Shown here piece by piece: positions 22,615 through 34,901 of a DNA stretch of 64,000 nucleotides. Position 1 is the stretch's first letter. Every line of letters begins with the position of its first letter. The notes beneath the pieces are model-generated. The model was not told where the DNA came from. It searched no databases and worked only from the letters and a program-made list of their open reading frames with translations. Source of the DNA: Molossus alvarezi (Eukaryota > Chordata > Mammalia > Chiroptera > Molossidae); the NCBI GenBank assembly GCA_037176705.1, contig CM073886.1:682001-746000 (forward strand), in the 5' to 3' direction. The translations under genes and the position numbers were made by a program.

Positions 22615-24690
22615 GCTCGGGACACCATGGGTCTGAGAGGGGCACAGAGAAGAGGAGTCTATGGGTCTCAGAGATGAGCACACAGTAGGGGAGACGATGG
22701 GTCTCAGAGAGGAGCACAGAGAAAAGGAGACCAAGGTCTGAGAGAGCTGCAAAGAGCATGGGAGACCATGGGTCTGAGAGGAGCACAGAAGAGGGGAGAC
22801 CATGGGTCTGAGGGAGGAGCACAGAGCAGTGCAGACCATGGGTCTGAATGGAGCACAGAGAAGAGGTGATCATGGGACTGAGGAAGAGCAAATAGCAGGG
22901 GAGAAAATGGGTCTGAAAGAGGTGGACAGAGTAGGGGAGACCATGGGTCTGAGAGAGAGGCATAGAAAAGAGGAGACAATGTGTCTGAGGGAGGGGCACA
23001 GAGCAGGGGAGACCAATTTCTGACCGAGGAGCACAGAGCAGGGGAGACCATGAGTCTGAGATAGGAGCACTGAGAAGGGGAGACCATGAGTCTGAGAGAG
23101 GAATACAGAGAAGAGGAGACCATGGCTTTGAGAGAGGAGCAAAGAGCAGGGGTGACCATGGGTCTGAAGGAGGAGCCCAGAGAAGAGGTGACCATGGTTC
23201 TGAGAGAAGTGCAAAGAGCAGGGGAGACCATTGGTCTGAGCGAGGAGCAAAGTCCAGGGGAGACCATGGATCTGAGAAAGGAGCACACAGCAGGGGAGAC
23301 CATGGGTCTGAGTGAGGAGCAAAGAGCTGGGGATACCATGGGTCTGAGAGAGGAGCACAGAGAAGAGGAGACCATGTGTCTGAGAGAGGCACAGCGAAGA
23401 GGAGTCTATGGGTCTGAAAGGGGAGCCCAGAGAAGAGGAGACCATGGTTCTGAGAGAGGTGCAAAAAGCAGGGGAGACCATGGGTCTGAGATAGGAGCAC
23501 AGAGATGAGGCGATGGGACTGAGAGAGGAGCACAGAGTAGGGAAGACCATGTGTCTGAGAGAGGAGCACAGAGAAGGGGAGCCAAAGGGTCTCAGAGAGG
23601 AACACAGAGAAGAGGAGACCATGGCTCTGAGAGAGTAGCACAGAGCAGTGGAGACCATGGGTCTGAATGGAGCACAGAGAAGAGGAGATCATGGGTGTGA
23701 GAGAGCAGCACAGAGTAGGGGAGACCATGGGTCTGAGAGAGGAGCAAAGAGCAGTGGAGACGATGGTTCTGAGAGTGGTGGACAGAGTAGGGGAGACCAT
23801 GGGTCTGAGAGAGTCACAGCGAAGAAGAGTCAATGGGTCTGAAAGAGGAGCACAGAGAAGATGAGACAATGGGTCTGAGAGAGGAAGACAGAGCAGGGGA
23901 GACCAAGTTCTGACAGAGGAGCAGATAGCAGGGGAGACCATGGGTCTGAGAGAGGAGCAAAGAGCAGGGGAGACAATGGGTCTGAGAGAGGTGGAGAGAG
24001 TAGGGGAGACCATGGGTCTGAGAGAGAGGCACAGAGAAGAAGAGACCATGTGTCTGAGGGCGGAACACAGAGAAGAGGAGACCATGGCTCTGAGAGAGGA
24101 GCACAGAGCAGGGGAGACCATGGCTCTCAGAGAGGAGCAAAGAGCAGTGGAGACCATGGGTCTGAGAGAGGAGCACAGAGCAGGGGAGACCATGGGTCTG
24201 AGAGAGAAGCACAGAGAAGATGAAGCGATGGGACTGAAAGAGGAGCACAGAGTAGGGGAAACCATGGGTCTGAGAAGCCACAGAGAAGGGGAGACCACGG
24301 GTCTGAGAGAGGAACACAGAGAAGAGGAGACCATGGCTCTGAGAGAGGAACACAGAGCAGGGGAGACCATGGGTCTGAGAAAGAAGCACAGAGAATAGGA
24401 GTCTGTGTCTGAGAGAGGAGCACAGATCAGGGGACACCATGGGTCTGAGAGGGGAGCACACAGCAGGGGAGTCCATGGCTCTGAGACAGGAGCACAGAGC
24501 AGGGGAGACCATGGGTCTGAGAGAGGAGCACAGAGAAAGGGAGACCATGGGTCTGAGAGAGGAGCACAGAGCAGGGGAGACCATGGGGCTGAGAGTGGAT
24601 CACAGACATCAGGGAACCATGGGTCTGAGAGAGGAGCCCAGAGCAGGGGAGACCATGGGTCTGAAAGAGGAACACAGAGAAGAGTAGACC
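22615..24690 (+). repeat. 2.34-kb unit, second copy
   Basis: This is the second copy of the preceding unit. It has private changes in the 23.15-23.22 kb cassette (GGTGACC in place of GGAGACC twice, and AGAAGTGC in place of AGAGGTGC). It also has a 35-bp loss near 24597 that removes the GTGGACTCAGAGCAATGG monomer. Beyond 24.7 kb the sequence passes into a longer block of the second monomer dialect. Confidence 0.8.
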
Positions 24691-26340
24691 ATGCATCTTA
24701 GAGAGGAGCCCAGAGAAGAGGAGACCATGGGTCTGACAGAGGAGCCCAGAGAAAAGGAGACCATGGGTCTGAGAGAGGAGCACAGAGAAGAGGAAACCAT
24801 GAGTCTGAGAGGAGCACAGAGCAGGGGAGACCATGGGTCTGAGAGGGGCACAGAGAAGAGGAGACCATGCATCTTAGAGAGGAGGCCAGAGAAGAGGAGT
24901 ATAAGGGTCTTACAGAGGAGCCCAGAGAAATGGAGACCATCGGTCTGAGAGAGAAGCACAGAGAAGAGGAGACCATGCATCTTAGAGAGGAGCCCAGAGA
25001 AGAAGAGTATATGGGTCTTACAGAGGAGCCCAGAGAAAAGGAGACCATGGGTCTGAGAGAGGAGCACAGAGAAGAGGAGACCATGGGTCTGACAGTGGAC
25101 CCCAGAGAATAGGAGAACATGGGTCTGAGAGGAGCACAGAGCAGGGGAGACCATGGGTCTGACAGAGGAACCCCGAGAAGAGGAGCCTATGGGTCTGAGA
25201 AAGGAGCAAATAGAAGAGGAGACCATGGGTCTGAGAGGGAAGCCCAGAGAATAGGAGACGGTGGTCTGAGAGTGATGCAAACAGCAGGGGAGACCATGGG
25301 TCTTAGAGTGGGACAGCGTATTGGAGTCTGTGGTCTGAGAGAGAAGCACAGAGCAGGGGACACCATGGGTCTGAGAGAGGACCCCAGAGAAGAGGAGACC
25401 ATGGTCTGAGAGTGATGCAAACAGCAGGGGAGACCATGGGTCTGAGAGGGGGACAGCATATTGGAGTCTGTGGTCTGAGAGAGAAACACAGAGCAGGGGA
25501 CACCATGGGTCTGAGAGAGGAGCCCAGAGAAGAGGAGACCATGGTCTGAGAGAGATGCAAACAGCAGGGGAGACCATGGGCCTGAGTGGAGCACAGAGGA
25601 GTGGAGTCTATGGGTCTGAAAGAGGAGCACAGAGAAGGGGAGACCATGGGTCTGAAAGAGGAACACAGAGAAGAGGAGACCATGGCTCTGAGAGAGGAGC
25701 ACAGAGCCGGGGAGACCATGGGTCTGAGAGACGAGCACAGAGAAAGGCAGATCATGGGTCTGAGAGAGGAGCCCAGAGAAGAGGAGTATAAGGGTCTTAT
25801 TGAGGAGCCCAGAGAAAAGGAGACCATCGGTCTGAGAGAGGAGCACAGAGAAGAGGAGACCATGCATCTTAGAAAGGAGCCCAGAGAAGAAGAGTATATG
25901 GGTCTTACAGAGCAGCCCAGAGAAAAGGATACCAAGGGTCTGAGAGAGGAGCACAGAGAAGAGGAGACCATGGGTCTGACAGAGGAGCCCAGAGAAAAGG
26001 AGACCATGGGTCTGAGAGGAGCCCAGAGCAGGGGAGACCATGTGTCTGAGAGAGGAACACCGAGAAGAGGAGCCCATGGGTTTGAGAAAGGAGCAAATAG
26101 AAGAGGAGACCATGGGTCTGAGAGGGGAGCCCAGAGGCGAGGAGACCATGGTCTGTGAGTGATGCAAACAGCAGGGGAGACCATGGGTCTGAGAGGGGGA
26201 CAACGTATTGGAGTCTATGCTCTGAGAGAGGAGCACAGAGCAGGGGAGACCATGGGTCTGAGAGAGGAGCACAGAGATGAGGCGATGGGACTGAGAGAGG
26301 AACACAGAGAAGAGGAGACCATGGCTCTGAGAGAGTAGCA
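24691..26340 (+). repeat. Dialect-2 block (GCATCTTAG / GTCTGACAG monomers)
   Basis: Monomers of the types GCATCTTAGAGAGGAGCCC, GTCTGACAGAGGAGCCC and GGTCTTACAGAGG dominate. They alternate with the most divergent monomers of the array (GATGCAAACAGCAGG and GGGACAGCGTATTGGAG, at about 25.27, 25.41, 25.55 and 26.16 kb). The block is a shorter relative of 37.68-41.0 kb: 24691 matches 37683 and 24867 matches 37859 at an offset of 12,992. The intermediate part then follows 39.45-39.95 kb. Confidence 0.78.
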
Positions 26341-26779
26341 CAGAGCAGTGGAGACCATGGGTCTGAATGGAGCACAGAGAAGAGGAGATCATGGGTGTGA
26401 GAGAGGAGCACAGAGTAGGGGAGACCATGGGTCTGACAGAGGAGCAGAGAGCAGTGGAGACCATGGGTCTGAGCGAGGCGCAAAGAGCAGGGGAGACCAT
26501 GGGTCTGAGAGAGGAGCACAGAGAATAGAGACCATGGTCTGAGAGAGGAGCACAGAGCAGGGGAGACCATGGGTCTGAGAGAGGAGCACAGAGCTCGGGA
26601 GACCATGGGTCTGAGAGGGGCACAGAGAAGAGGAGTCTATGGGTCTCAGAGATGAGCACAGAGTATGGGAGACGATGGGTCTCAGAGAGGAGCACAGAGA
26701 AAAGGAGACCAAGGTCTGAGAGAGGTGCAAAGAGCATGGGAGACCATGGTTCTGAGAGGAGCACCGAAGAGGGGAGACC

Positions 26780-27280
26780 ATGGGTCTGAGAGAGGAGCAC
26801 AGAGCAGTGCAGAACATGGGTCTGAACTGAGCACAGAGAAGAGGTGATCATGGGTCTGAGAGAGGAGCGAAGAGCAGGGGAGAGAATGGGTCTGAGAGAG
26901 GTGGACAGAGTAGGGGAGACCATGGGTCTGAGAGAGGCACAGCGAAGAAGAGTCTATGGGTCTGAAAGAGGAGCCCAGAGAAGATGAGACCAAGAGTCTG
27001 AGATAGGCGCAAAGAGCAGGGGAGACCATGGGTCTGAGAGAGGAGCACAGAGCAGTGCAGAACATGGGTCTGAACTGAGCACAGAGAAGAGGTGATCATG
27101 GGTCTGAGAGAGGAGCAAAGAGCAGGGGAGAGAATGGGTCTGAGAGAGGTGGACAGAGTAGGGGAGACCATGGGTCTGAGAGAGGCACAGCGAAGAAGAG
27201 TCTATGGGTCTGAAAGAGGAGCCCAGAGAAGATGAGACCAAGGGTCTGAGATAGGCGCAAAGAGCAGGGGAGACCATGGG
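26780..27280 (+). repeat. 248-bp local tandem duplication
   Basis: The run that begins with AGCAGTGCAGAACATGGG at 26803 recurs at 27051, and CGCAAAGAGCAGG preceded by GATAG recurs near 27003 and 27251. The offset is 248 bp, four bases less than seven monomers, so the reading register moves across it. Single differences (CAAGAGTC against CAAGGGTC, GAGCGAAG against GAGCAAAG) separate the copies. Confidence 0.8.
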
Positions 27281-27911
27281 TCTGAGAGAGGAGCACAGAG
27301 AAGAGAGACCATGGTCTGAGAGAGGAGCACAGAGCAGGGGAGACCATGGGTCAGAGAGAGGAGCACAGAGCTCGGGACACCATGGGTCTGAGAGGGGCAC
27401 AGAGAAGAGGAGTCTATGGGTCTCAGAGATGAGCACAGAGTAGGGGAGACGATGGGTCTCAGAGAGGAGCACAGAGAAAAGGAGACCAAGGTCTGAGAGA
27501 GGTGCAAAGAGCATGGGAGACCATGGGTCTGAGAGGAGCACAGAAGAGGGGAGACCATGGGTCTGAGGGAGGAGCACAGAGCAGTGCAGACCATGGGTCT
27601 GAATGGAGCACAGAGAAGAGGTGATCATGGGTCTGAGGAAGAGCAAATAGCAGGGGAGGAAATGGGTCTGAAAGAGGTGGACAGAGTAGGGGAGACCATG
27701 GGTCTGAGAGAGAGGCATAGAAAAGAGGAGACAATGTGTCTGAGGGAGGCGCACAGAGCAGGGGAGACCAATTTCTGACCGAGGAGCACAGAGCAGGGGA
27801 GACCATGAGTCTGAGATAGGAGCACTGAGAAGGGGAGACCATGAGTCTGAGAGAGGAATACAGAGAAGAGGAGACCATGGCTTTGAGAGAGGAGCAAAGA
27901 GCAGGGGAGAT

Positions 27912-30900
27912 CATGGGTCTGAAGGAGGAGCCCAGAGAAGAGGAGACCATGGTTCTGAGAGAGGTGCAAAGAGCAGGGGAGACCATTGGTCTGAGCGAGG
28001 AGCAAAGTCCAGGGGAGACCATGGATCTGAGAAAGGAGCACACAGCAGGGGAGACCATGGGTCTGAGTGAGGAGCAAAGAGCTGGGGATACCATGGGTCT
28101 GAGAGAGGAGCACAGAGAAGAGGAGACCATGTGTCTGAGAGAGGCACAGCGAAGAGGAGTCTATGGGTCTGAAAGGGGAGCCCAGAGAAGAGGAGACCAT
28201 GGTTCTGAGAGAGGTGCAAAAAGCAGGGGAGACCATGGGTCTGAGATAGGAGCACAGAGATGAGGCGATGGGACTGAGAGAGGAGCACAGAGTAGGGAAG
28301 ACCATGTGTCTGAGAGAGGAGCACAGAGAAGGGGAGCCAAAGGGTCTCAGAGAGGAACACAGAGAAGAGGAGACCATGGCTCTGAGAGAGTAGCACAGAG
28401 CAGTGGAGACCATGGGTCTGAATGGAGCACAGAGAAGAGGAGATCATGGGTGTGAGAGAGCAGCACAGTGTAGGGGAGACCATGGGTCTGAGAGAGGAGC
28501 AAAGAGCAGTGGAGACGATGGTTCTGAGAGTGGTGGACAGAGTAGGGGAGACCATGGGTCTGAGAGAGTCACAGCGAAGAAGAGTCAATGGGTCTGAAAG
28601 AGGAGCACAGAGAAGATGAGACAATGGGTCTGAGAGAGGAAGACAGAGCAGGGGAGACCAAGTTCTGACAGAGGAGCAGATAGCAGGGGAGACCATGGGT
28701 CTGAGAGAGGAGCAAAGAGCAGGGGAGACAATGGGTCTGAGAGAGGTGGAGAGAGTAGGGGAGACCATGGGTCTGAGAGAGAGGCACAGAGAAGAAGAGA
28801 CCATGTGTCTGAGGGCGGAACACAGAGAAGAGGAGACCATGGCTCTGAGAGAGGAGCACAGAGCAGGGGAGACCATGGCTCTCAGAGAGGAGCAAAGAGC
28901 AGTGGAGACCATGGGTCTGAGAGAGGAGCACAGAGCAGGGGAGACCATGGGTCTGAGAGAGAAGCACAGAGAAGATGAAGCGATGGAACTGAAAGAGGAG
29001 CACAGAGTAGGGGAAACCATGGGTCTGAGAAGCCACAGAGAAGGGGAGACCACGGGTCTGAGAGAGGAACACAGAGAAGAGGAGACCATGGCTCTGAGAG
29101 AGGAACACAGAATAGGGGAGACCATGGGTCTGAGAAAGAAGCACAGAGAATAGGAGTCTGTGTCTGAGAGAGGAGCACAGATCAGGGGACACCATGGGTC
29201 TGAGAGGGGAGCACACAGCAGGGGAGTCCATGGCTCTGAGACAGGAGCACAGAGCAGGGGAGACCATGGGTCTGAGAGAGGAGCACAGAGAAAGGGAGAC
29301 CATGGGTCTGAGAGAGGAGCACAGAGCAGGGGAGACCATGGCTCTGAGAGAGGAGCAAAGAGTAGGGGAGACCATTGGTCTGAGAGAGGAGCAAAGACCA
29401 GGGGAACCCATAGATCTGAGAGAGGGGCACAGAGCAGGGGAGACCATGGGTCTGAGAGAGAAGCAAAGAGCTGGGGATACCATGGGTCTGAGAGAGGAGC
29501 ACAGACAAGGGGAGACAATGGGTCTGAGAGAGGAGCACAGAGAAGAGGAGACCATGGGTCTGTGAGAGGAGCACAGAGCTGGGGAGACCATGGGTCTGAG
29601 AGAGGCACAGCGAAGAGGAGTCTATGGGTCTGAAAGGGGAGCACAGAGAAGATGGGACCATGGGTCTGAGAGAGGAACACAGAGCAGGGGAGACCATGGG
29701 TCAGAGAGAGAGGAACACTGAGAAGGGGAGACCATGGGTCTGAGATAGGAACACAGAGAAGAAGAGACCATGGGTCTGAGAGAGGAGCATAGATAAAAGG
29801 AGACCACAGTTGTGAGAGAGGAGCCCAGAGAAGAGAGGACCATGGTTCTGAGAGAGGTGCAAAGAACAAGGGAGACCATCGGTCTGAGAGAGGAGCAAAG
29901 AAGGGGAGACCATGGATCTGAGAGAGGAGCACAGAGTAGGGGAGACAATGAGTCTGAGAGAGGAGCACAGAGCAGGGGAGACCATGGGTCTGAGATAGGA
30001 GCACAGAGCTGGGGAGACCATGGGTCTTAGAGGGGCACAGAGAGGAGGAATCTATGGGTCTGAGTGAGGAGCACAGAGCAGGGGATACCATGGGTCTGAG
30101 AGAGGAGCACAGAGATGAGGCGATGGGACTGAGAGAGGAGCACAGAGTAGGGGAGACCATGGGTCTGAGAGAGGAGCAAAGGGCAGTGGAGACCATGGTT
30201 CTGAGAGAGGTGGACAGAGTAGGGGAGACCATGGGTCTGAGAGAGGAGCACAGAGAAAGGGAGACCATGGATCTGAGAGAGGAGCACAGAGGAGGGGAGA
30301 CTATGGGTCTGAGAGTGGACTCAGAGCAATGGAGACCATGGGTCTCAGAGTGGATCACAGAGAACAGGGAACCATGGGTCTGAGAGAGGAGCACAGAGCA
30401 GGGGAGACCATGGGTCTGAGAAAGGAGCACAGAGCAGGGGAGACGATGGGTCTGAGAGAGGAGCACAGACCAGGGGAGACCATGGGTCGGAGAGAGGATC
30501 ACAGAGAAGGGGAGACCATGAGTCTGAGAGAGGAACACAGAGAAGAGGAGACCATGGCCCTGAGAGAGGAGCACAGATAAGGGGAGACCATGGGTCTGAG
30601 AGAGGAACACAGAGAAGAGGAGACCATGGATGTGAGAGAGGAGCAAAGAGTAGGTGAGAATATGGGTCTGAGAGAGGAGCACAGAGCAGGGGAGACCATG
30701 GGTCTGAGGGAGGAGCAAAGAGTAGGTGAGAATATGGGTCTGAGAGAGGAGCACATAGCAGTGGAGACAATGGGTTTGAGAGAGGAGCACAGAGAAGAGA
30801 GACGATGGGTCTGAGGGAGGAGCACAGAGCAGGGGAGACCATGGGTCTGAGAGAGGAGCACAGAGCTCGGGACACCATGGGTCTGAGAGGGGCACAGAGA

Positions 30901-31406
30901 AGAGGAGTCTATGGGTCTCAGAGATGAGCACAGAGTAGGGGAGACGATGGGTCTCAGAGAGGAGCACAGAGAAAAGGAGACCAAGGTGTGAGAGAGGTGC
31001 AAAGAGCATGGGAGACCATGGGTCTGAGAGGAGCACAGAAGAGGGGAGACCATGGGTCTGAGGGAGGAGCACAGAGCAGTGCAGACCATGGGTCTGAATG
31101 GAGCACAGAGAAGAGGTGAACATGGGTCTGAGGAAGAGCAAATAGCAGGGGAGAAAATGGGTCTGAAAGAGGTGGACAGAGTAGGGGAGACCATGGGTCT
31201 GAGAGAGAGGCATAGAAAAGAGGAGACAATGTGTCTGAGGGAGGGGCACAGAGCAGGGGAGACCAATTTCTGACCGAGGAGCACAGAGCAGGGGAGACCA
31301 TGAGTCTGAGATAGGAGCACTGAGAAGGGGAGACCATGAGTCTGAGAGAGGAATACAGAGAAGAGGAGACCATGGCTTTGAGAGAGGAGCAAAGAGCAGG
31401 GGAGAC
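27912..31406 (+). repeat. 3,495-bp unit, copy 1
   Basis: From about 27912 the sequence equals the sequence 3,495 bp further on, and all open-frame translations I compared through 31.9 kb are identical. A private marker, GCAGCACAGTGTAGGGG (about 28460-28476), appears in this copy and in the next (about 31955-31971) and nowhere else that I found. The unit includes a T-rich/GGAATACAG cassette, the CCACAGAG short monomer and a GAGCATAGATAAAAGG block (29.79 kb). The exact left breakpoint cannot be placed because of pre-existing homology between the flanks. Confidence 0.88.
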
Positions 31407-34400
31407 CATGGGTCTGAAGGAGGAGCCCAGAGAAGAGGAGACCATGGTTCTGAGAGAGGTGCAAAGAGCAGGGGAGACCATTGGTCTGAGCGAGGAGCAA
31501 AGTCCAGGGGAGACCATGGATCTGAGAAAGGAGCACACAGCAGGGGAGACCATGGGTCTGAGTGAGGAGCAAAGAGCTGGGGATACCATGGGTCTGAGAG
31601 AGGAGCACAGAGAAGAGGAGACCATGTGTCTGAGAGAGGCACAGCGAAGAGGAGTCTATGGGTCTGAAAGGGGAGCCCAGAGAAGAGGAGACCATGGTTC
31701 TGAGAGAGGTGCAAAAAGCAGGGGAGACCATGGGTCTGAGATAGGAGCACAGAGATGAGGCGATGGGACTGAGAGAGGAGCACAGAGTAGGGAAGACCAT
31801 GTGTCTGAGAGAGGAGCACAGAGAAGGGGAGCCAAAGGGTCTCAGAGAGGAACACAGAGAAGAGGAGACCATGGCTCTGAGAGAGTAGCACAGAGCAGTG
31901 GAGACCATGGGTCTGAATGGAGCACAGAGAAGAGGAGATCATGGGTGTGAGAGAGCAGCACAGTGTAGGGGAGACCATGGGTCTGAGAGAGGAGCAAAGA
32001 GCAGTGGAGACGATGGTTCTGAGAGTGGTGGACAGAGTAGGGGAGACCATGGGTCTGAGAGAGTCACAGCGAAGAAGAGTCAATGGGTCTGAAAGAGGAG
32101 CACAGAGAAGATGAGACAATGGGTCTGAGAGAGGAAGACAGAGCAGGGGAGACCAAGTTCTGACAGAGGAGCAGATAGCAGGGGAGACCATGGGTCTGAG
32201 AGAGGAGCAAAGAGCAGGGGAGACAATGGGTCTGAGAGAGGTGGAGAGAGTAGGGGAGACCATGGGTCTGAGAGAGAGGCACAGAGAAGAAGAGACCATG
32301 TGTCTGAGGGCGGAACACAGAGAAGAGGAGACCATGGCTCTGAGAGAGGAGCACAGAGCAGGGGAGACCATGGCTCTCAGAGAGGAGCAAAGAGCAGTGG
32401 AGACCATGGGTCTGAGAGAGGAGCACAGAGCAGGGGAGACCATGGGTCTGAGAGAGAAGCACAGAGAAGATGAAGCGATGGAACTGAAAGAGGAGCACAG
32501 AGTAGGGGAAACCATGGGTCTGAGAAGCCACAGAGAAGGGGAGACCACGGGTCTGAGAGAGGAACACAGAGAAGAGGAGACCATGGCTCTGAGAGAGGAA
32601 CACAGAATAGGGGAGACCATGGGTCTGAGAAAGAAGCACAGAGAATAGGAGTCTGTGTCTGAGAGAGGAGCACAGATCAGGGGACACCATGGGTCTGAGA
32701 GGGGAGCACACAGCAGGGGAGTCCATGGCTCTGAGACAGGAGCACAGAGCAGGGGAGACCATGGGTCTGAGAGAGGAGCACAGAGAAAGGGAGACCATGG
32801 GTCTGAGAGAGGAGCACAGAGCAGGGGAGACCATGGCTCTGAGAGAGGAGCAAAGAGTAGGGGAGACCATTGGTCTGAGAGAGGAGCAAAGACCAGGGGA
32901 ACCCATAGATCTGAGAGAGGGGCACAGAGCAGGGGAGACCATGGGTCTGAGAGAGAAGCAAAGAGCTGGGGATACCATGGGTCTGAGAGAGGAGCACAGA
33001 CAAGGGGAGACAATGGGTCTGAGAGAGGAGCACAGAGAAGAGGAGACCATGGGTCTGTGAGAGGAGCACAGAGCTGGGGAGACCATGGGTCTGAGAGAGG
33101 CACAGCGAAGAGGAGTCTATGGGTCTGAAAGGGGAGCACAGAGAAGATGGGACCATGGGTCTGAGAGAGGAACACAGAGCAGGGGAGACCATGGGTCAGA
33201 GAGAGAGGAACACTGAGAAGGGGAGACCATGGGTCTGAGATAGGAACACAGAGAAGAAGAGACCATGGGTCTGAGAGAGGAGCATAGATAAAAGGAGACC
33301 ACAGTTGTGAGAGAGGAGCCCAGAGAAGAGAGGACCATGGTTCTGAGAGAGGTGCAAAGAACAAGGGAGACCATCGGTCTGAGAGAGGAGCAAAGAAGGG
33401 GAGACCATGGATCTGAGAGAGGAGCACAGAGTAGGGGAGACAATGAGTCTGAGAGAGGAGCACAGAGCAGGGGAGACCATGGGTCTGAGATAGGAGCACA
33501 GAGCTGGGGAGACCATGGGTCTTAGAGGGGCACAGAGAGGAGGAATCTATGGGTCTGAGTGAGGAGCACAGAGCAGGGGATACCATGGGTCTGAGAGAGG
33601 AGCACAGAGATGAGGCGATGGGACTGAGAGAGGAGCACAGAGTAGGGGAGACCATGGGTCTGAGAGAGGAGCAAAGGGCAGTGGAGACCATGGTTCTGAG
33701 AGAGGTGGACAGAGTAGGGGAGACCATGGGTCTGAGAGAGGAGCACAGAGAAAGGGAGACCATGGATCTGAGAGAGGAGCACAGAGGAGGGGAGACTATG
33801 GGTCTGAGAGTGGACTCAGAGCAATGGAGACCATGGGTCTCAGAGTGGATCACAGAGAACAGGGAACCATGGGTCTGAGAGAGGAGCACAGAGCAGGGGA
33901 GACCATGGGTCTGAGAAAGGAGCACAGAGCAGGGGAGACGATGGGTCTGAGAGAGGAGCACAGACCAGGGGAGACCATGGGTCGGAGAGAGGATCACAGA
34001 GAAGGGGAGACCATGAGTCTGAGAGAGGAACACAGAGAAGAGGAGACCATGGCCCTGAGAGAGGAGCACAGATAAGGGGAGACCATGGGTCTGAGAGAGG
34101 AACACAGAGAAGAGGAGACCATGGATGTGAGAGAGGAGCAAAGAGTAGGTGAGAATATGGGTCTGAGAGAGGAGCACAGAGCAGGGGAGACCATGGGTCT
34201 GAGGGAGGAGCAAAGAGTAGGTGAGAATATGGGTCTGAGAGAGGAGCACATAGCAGTGGAGACAATGGGTTTGAGAGAGGAGCACAGAGAAGAGAGACGA
34301 TGGGTCTGAGGGAGGAGCACAGAGCAGGGGAGACCATGGGTCTGAGAGAGGAGCACAGAGCTCGGGACACCATGGGTCTGAGAGGGGCACAGAGAAGAGG

Positions 34401-34901
34401 AGTCTATGGGTCTCAGAGATGAGCACAGAGTAGGGGAGACGATGGGTCTCAGAGAGGAGCACAGAGAAAAGGAGACCAAGGTGTGAGAGAGGTGCAAAGA
34501 GCATGGGAGACCATGGGTCTGAGAGGAGCACAGAAGAGGGGAGACCATGGGTCTGAGGGAGGAGCACAGAGCAGTGCAGACCATGGGTCTGAATGGAGCA
34601 CAGAGAAGAGGTGAACATGGGTCTGAGGAAGAGCAAATAGCAGGGGAGAAAATGGGTCTGAAAGAGGTGGACAGAGTAGGGGAGACCATGGGTCTGAGAG
34701 AGAGGCATAGAAAAGAGGAGACAATGTGTCTGAGGGAGGGGCACAGAGCAGGGGAGACCAATTTCTGACCGAGGAGCACAGAGCAGGGGAGACCATGAGT
34801 CTGAGATAGGAGCACTGAGAAGGGGAGACCATGAGTCTGAGAGAGGAATACAGAGAAGAGGAGACCATGGCTTTGAGAGAGGAGCAAAGAGCAGGGGAGA
34901 C
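31407..34901 (+). repeat. 3,495-bp unit, copy 2
   Basis: This is the second near-identical copy. Homology at the same offset continues to about 35430, where the next paralogue has GCAGCACAGAGTAGGGG in place of the private GTGTAGGGG form. The shared run is about 4.0 kb, longer than the 3,495-bp period. That is the pattern left when unequal crossing-over occurs between pre-existing homologous cassettes. A single mis-assembly would give the same picture, so read support matters. Confidence 0.87.
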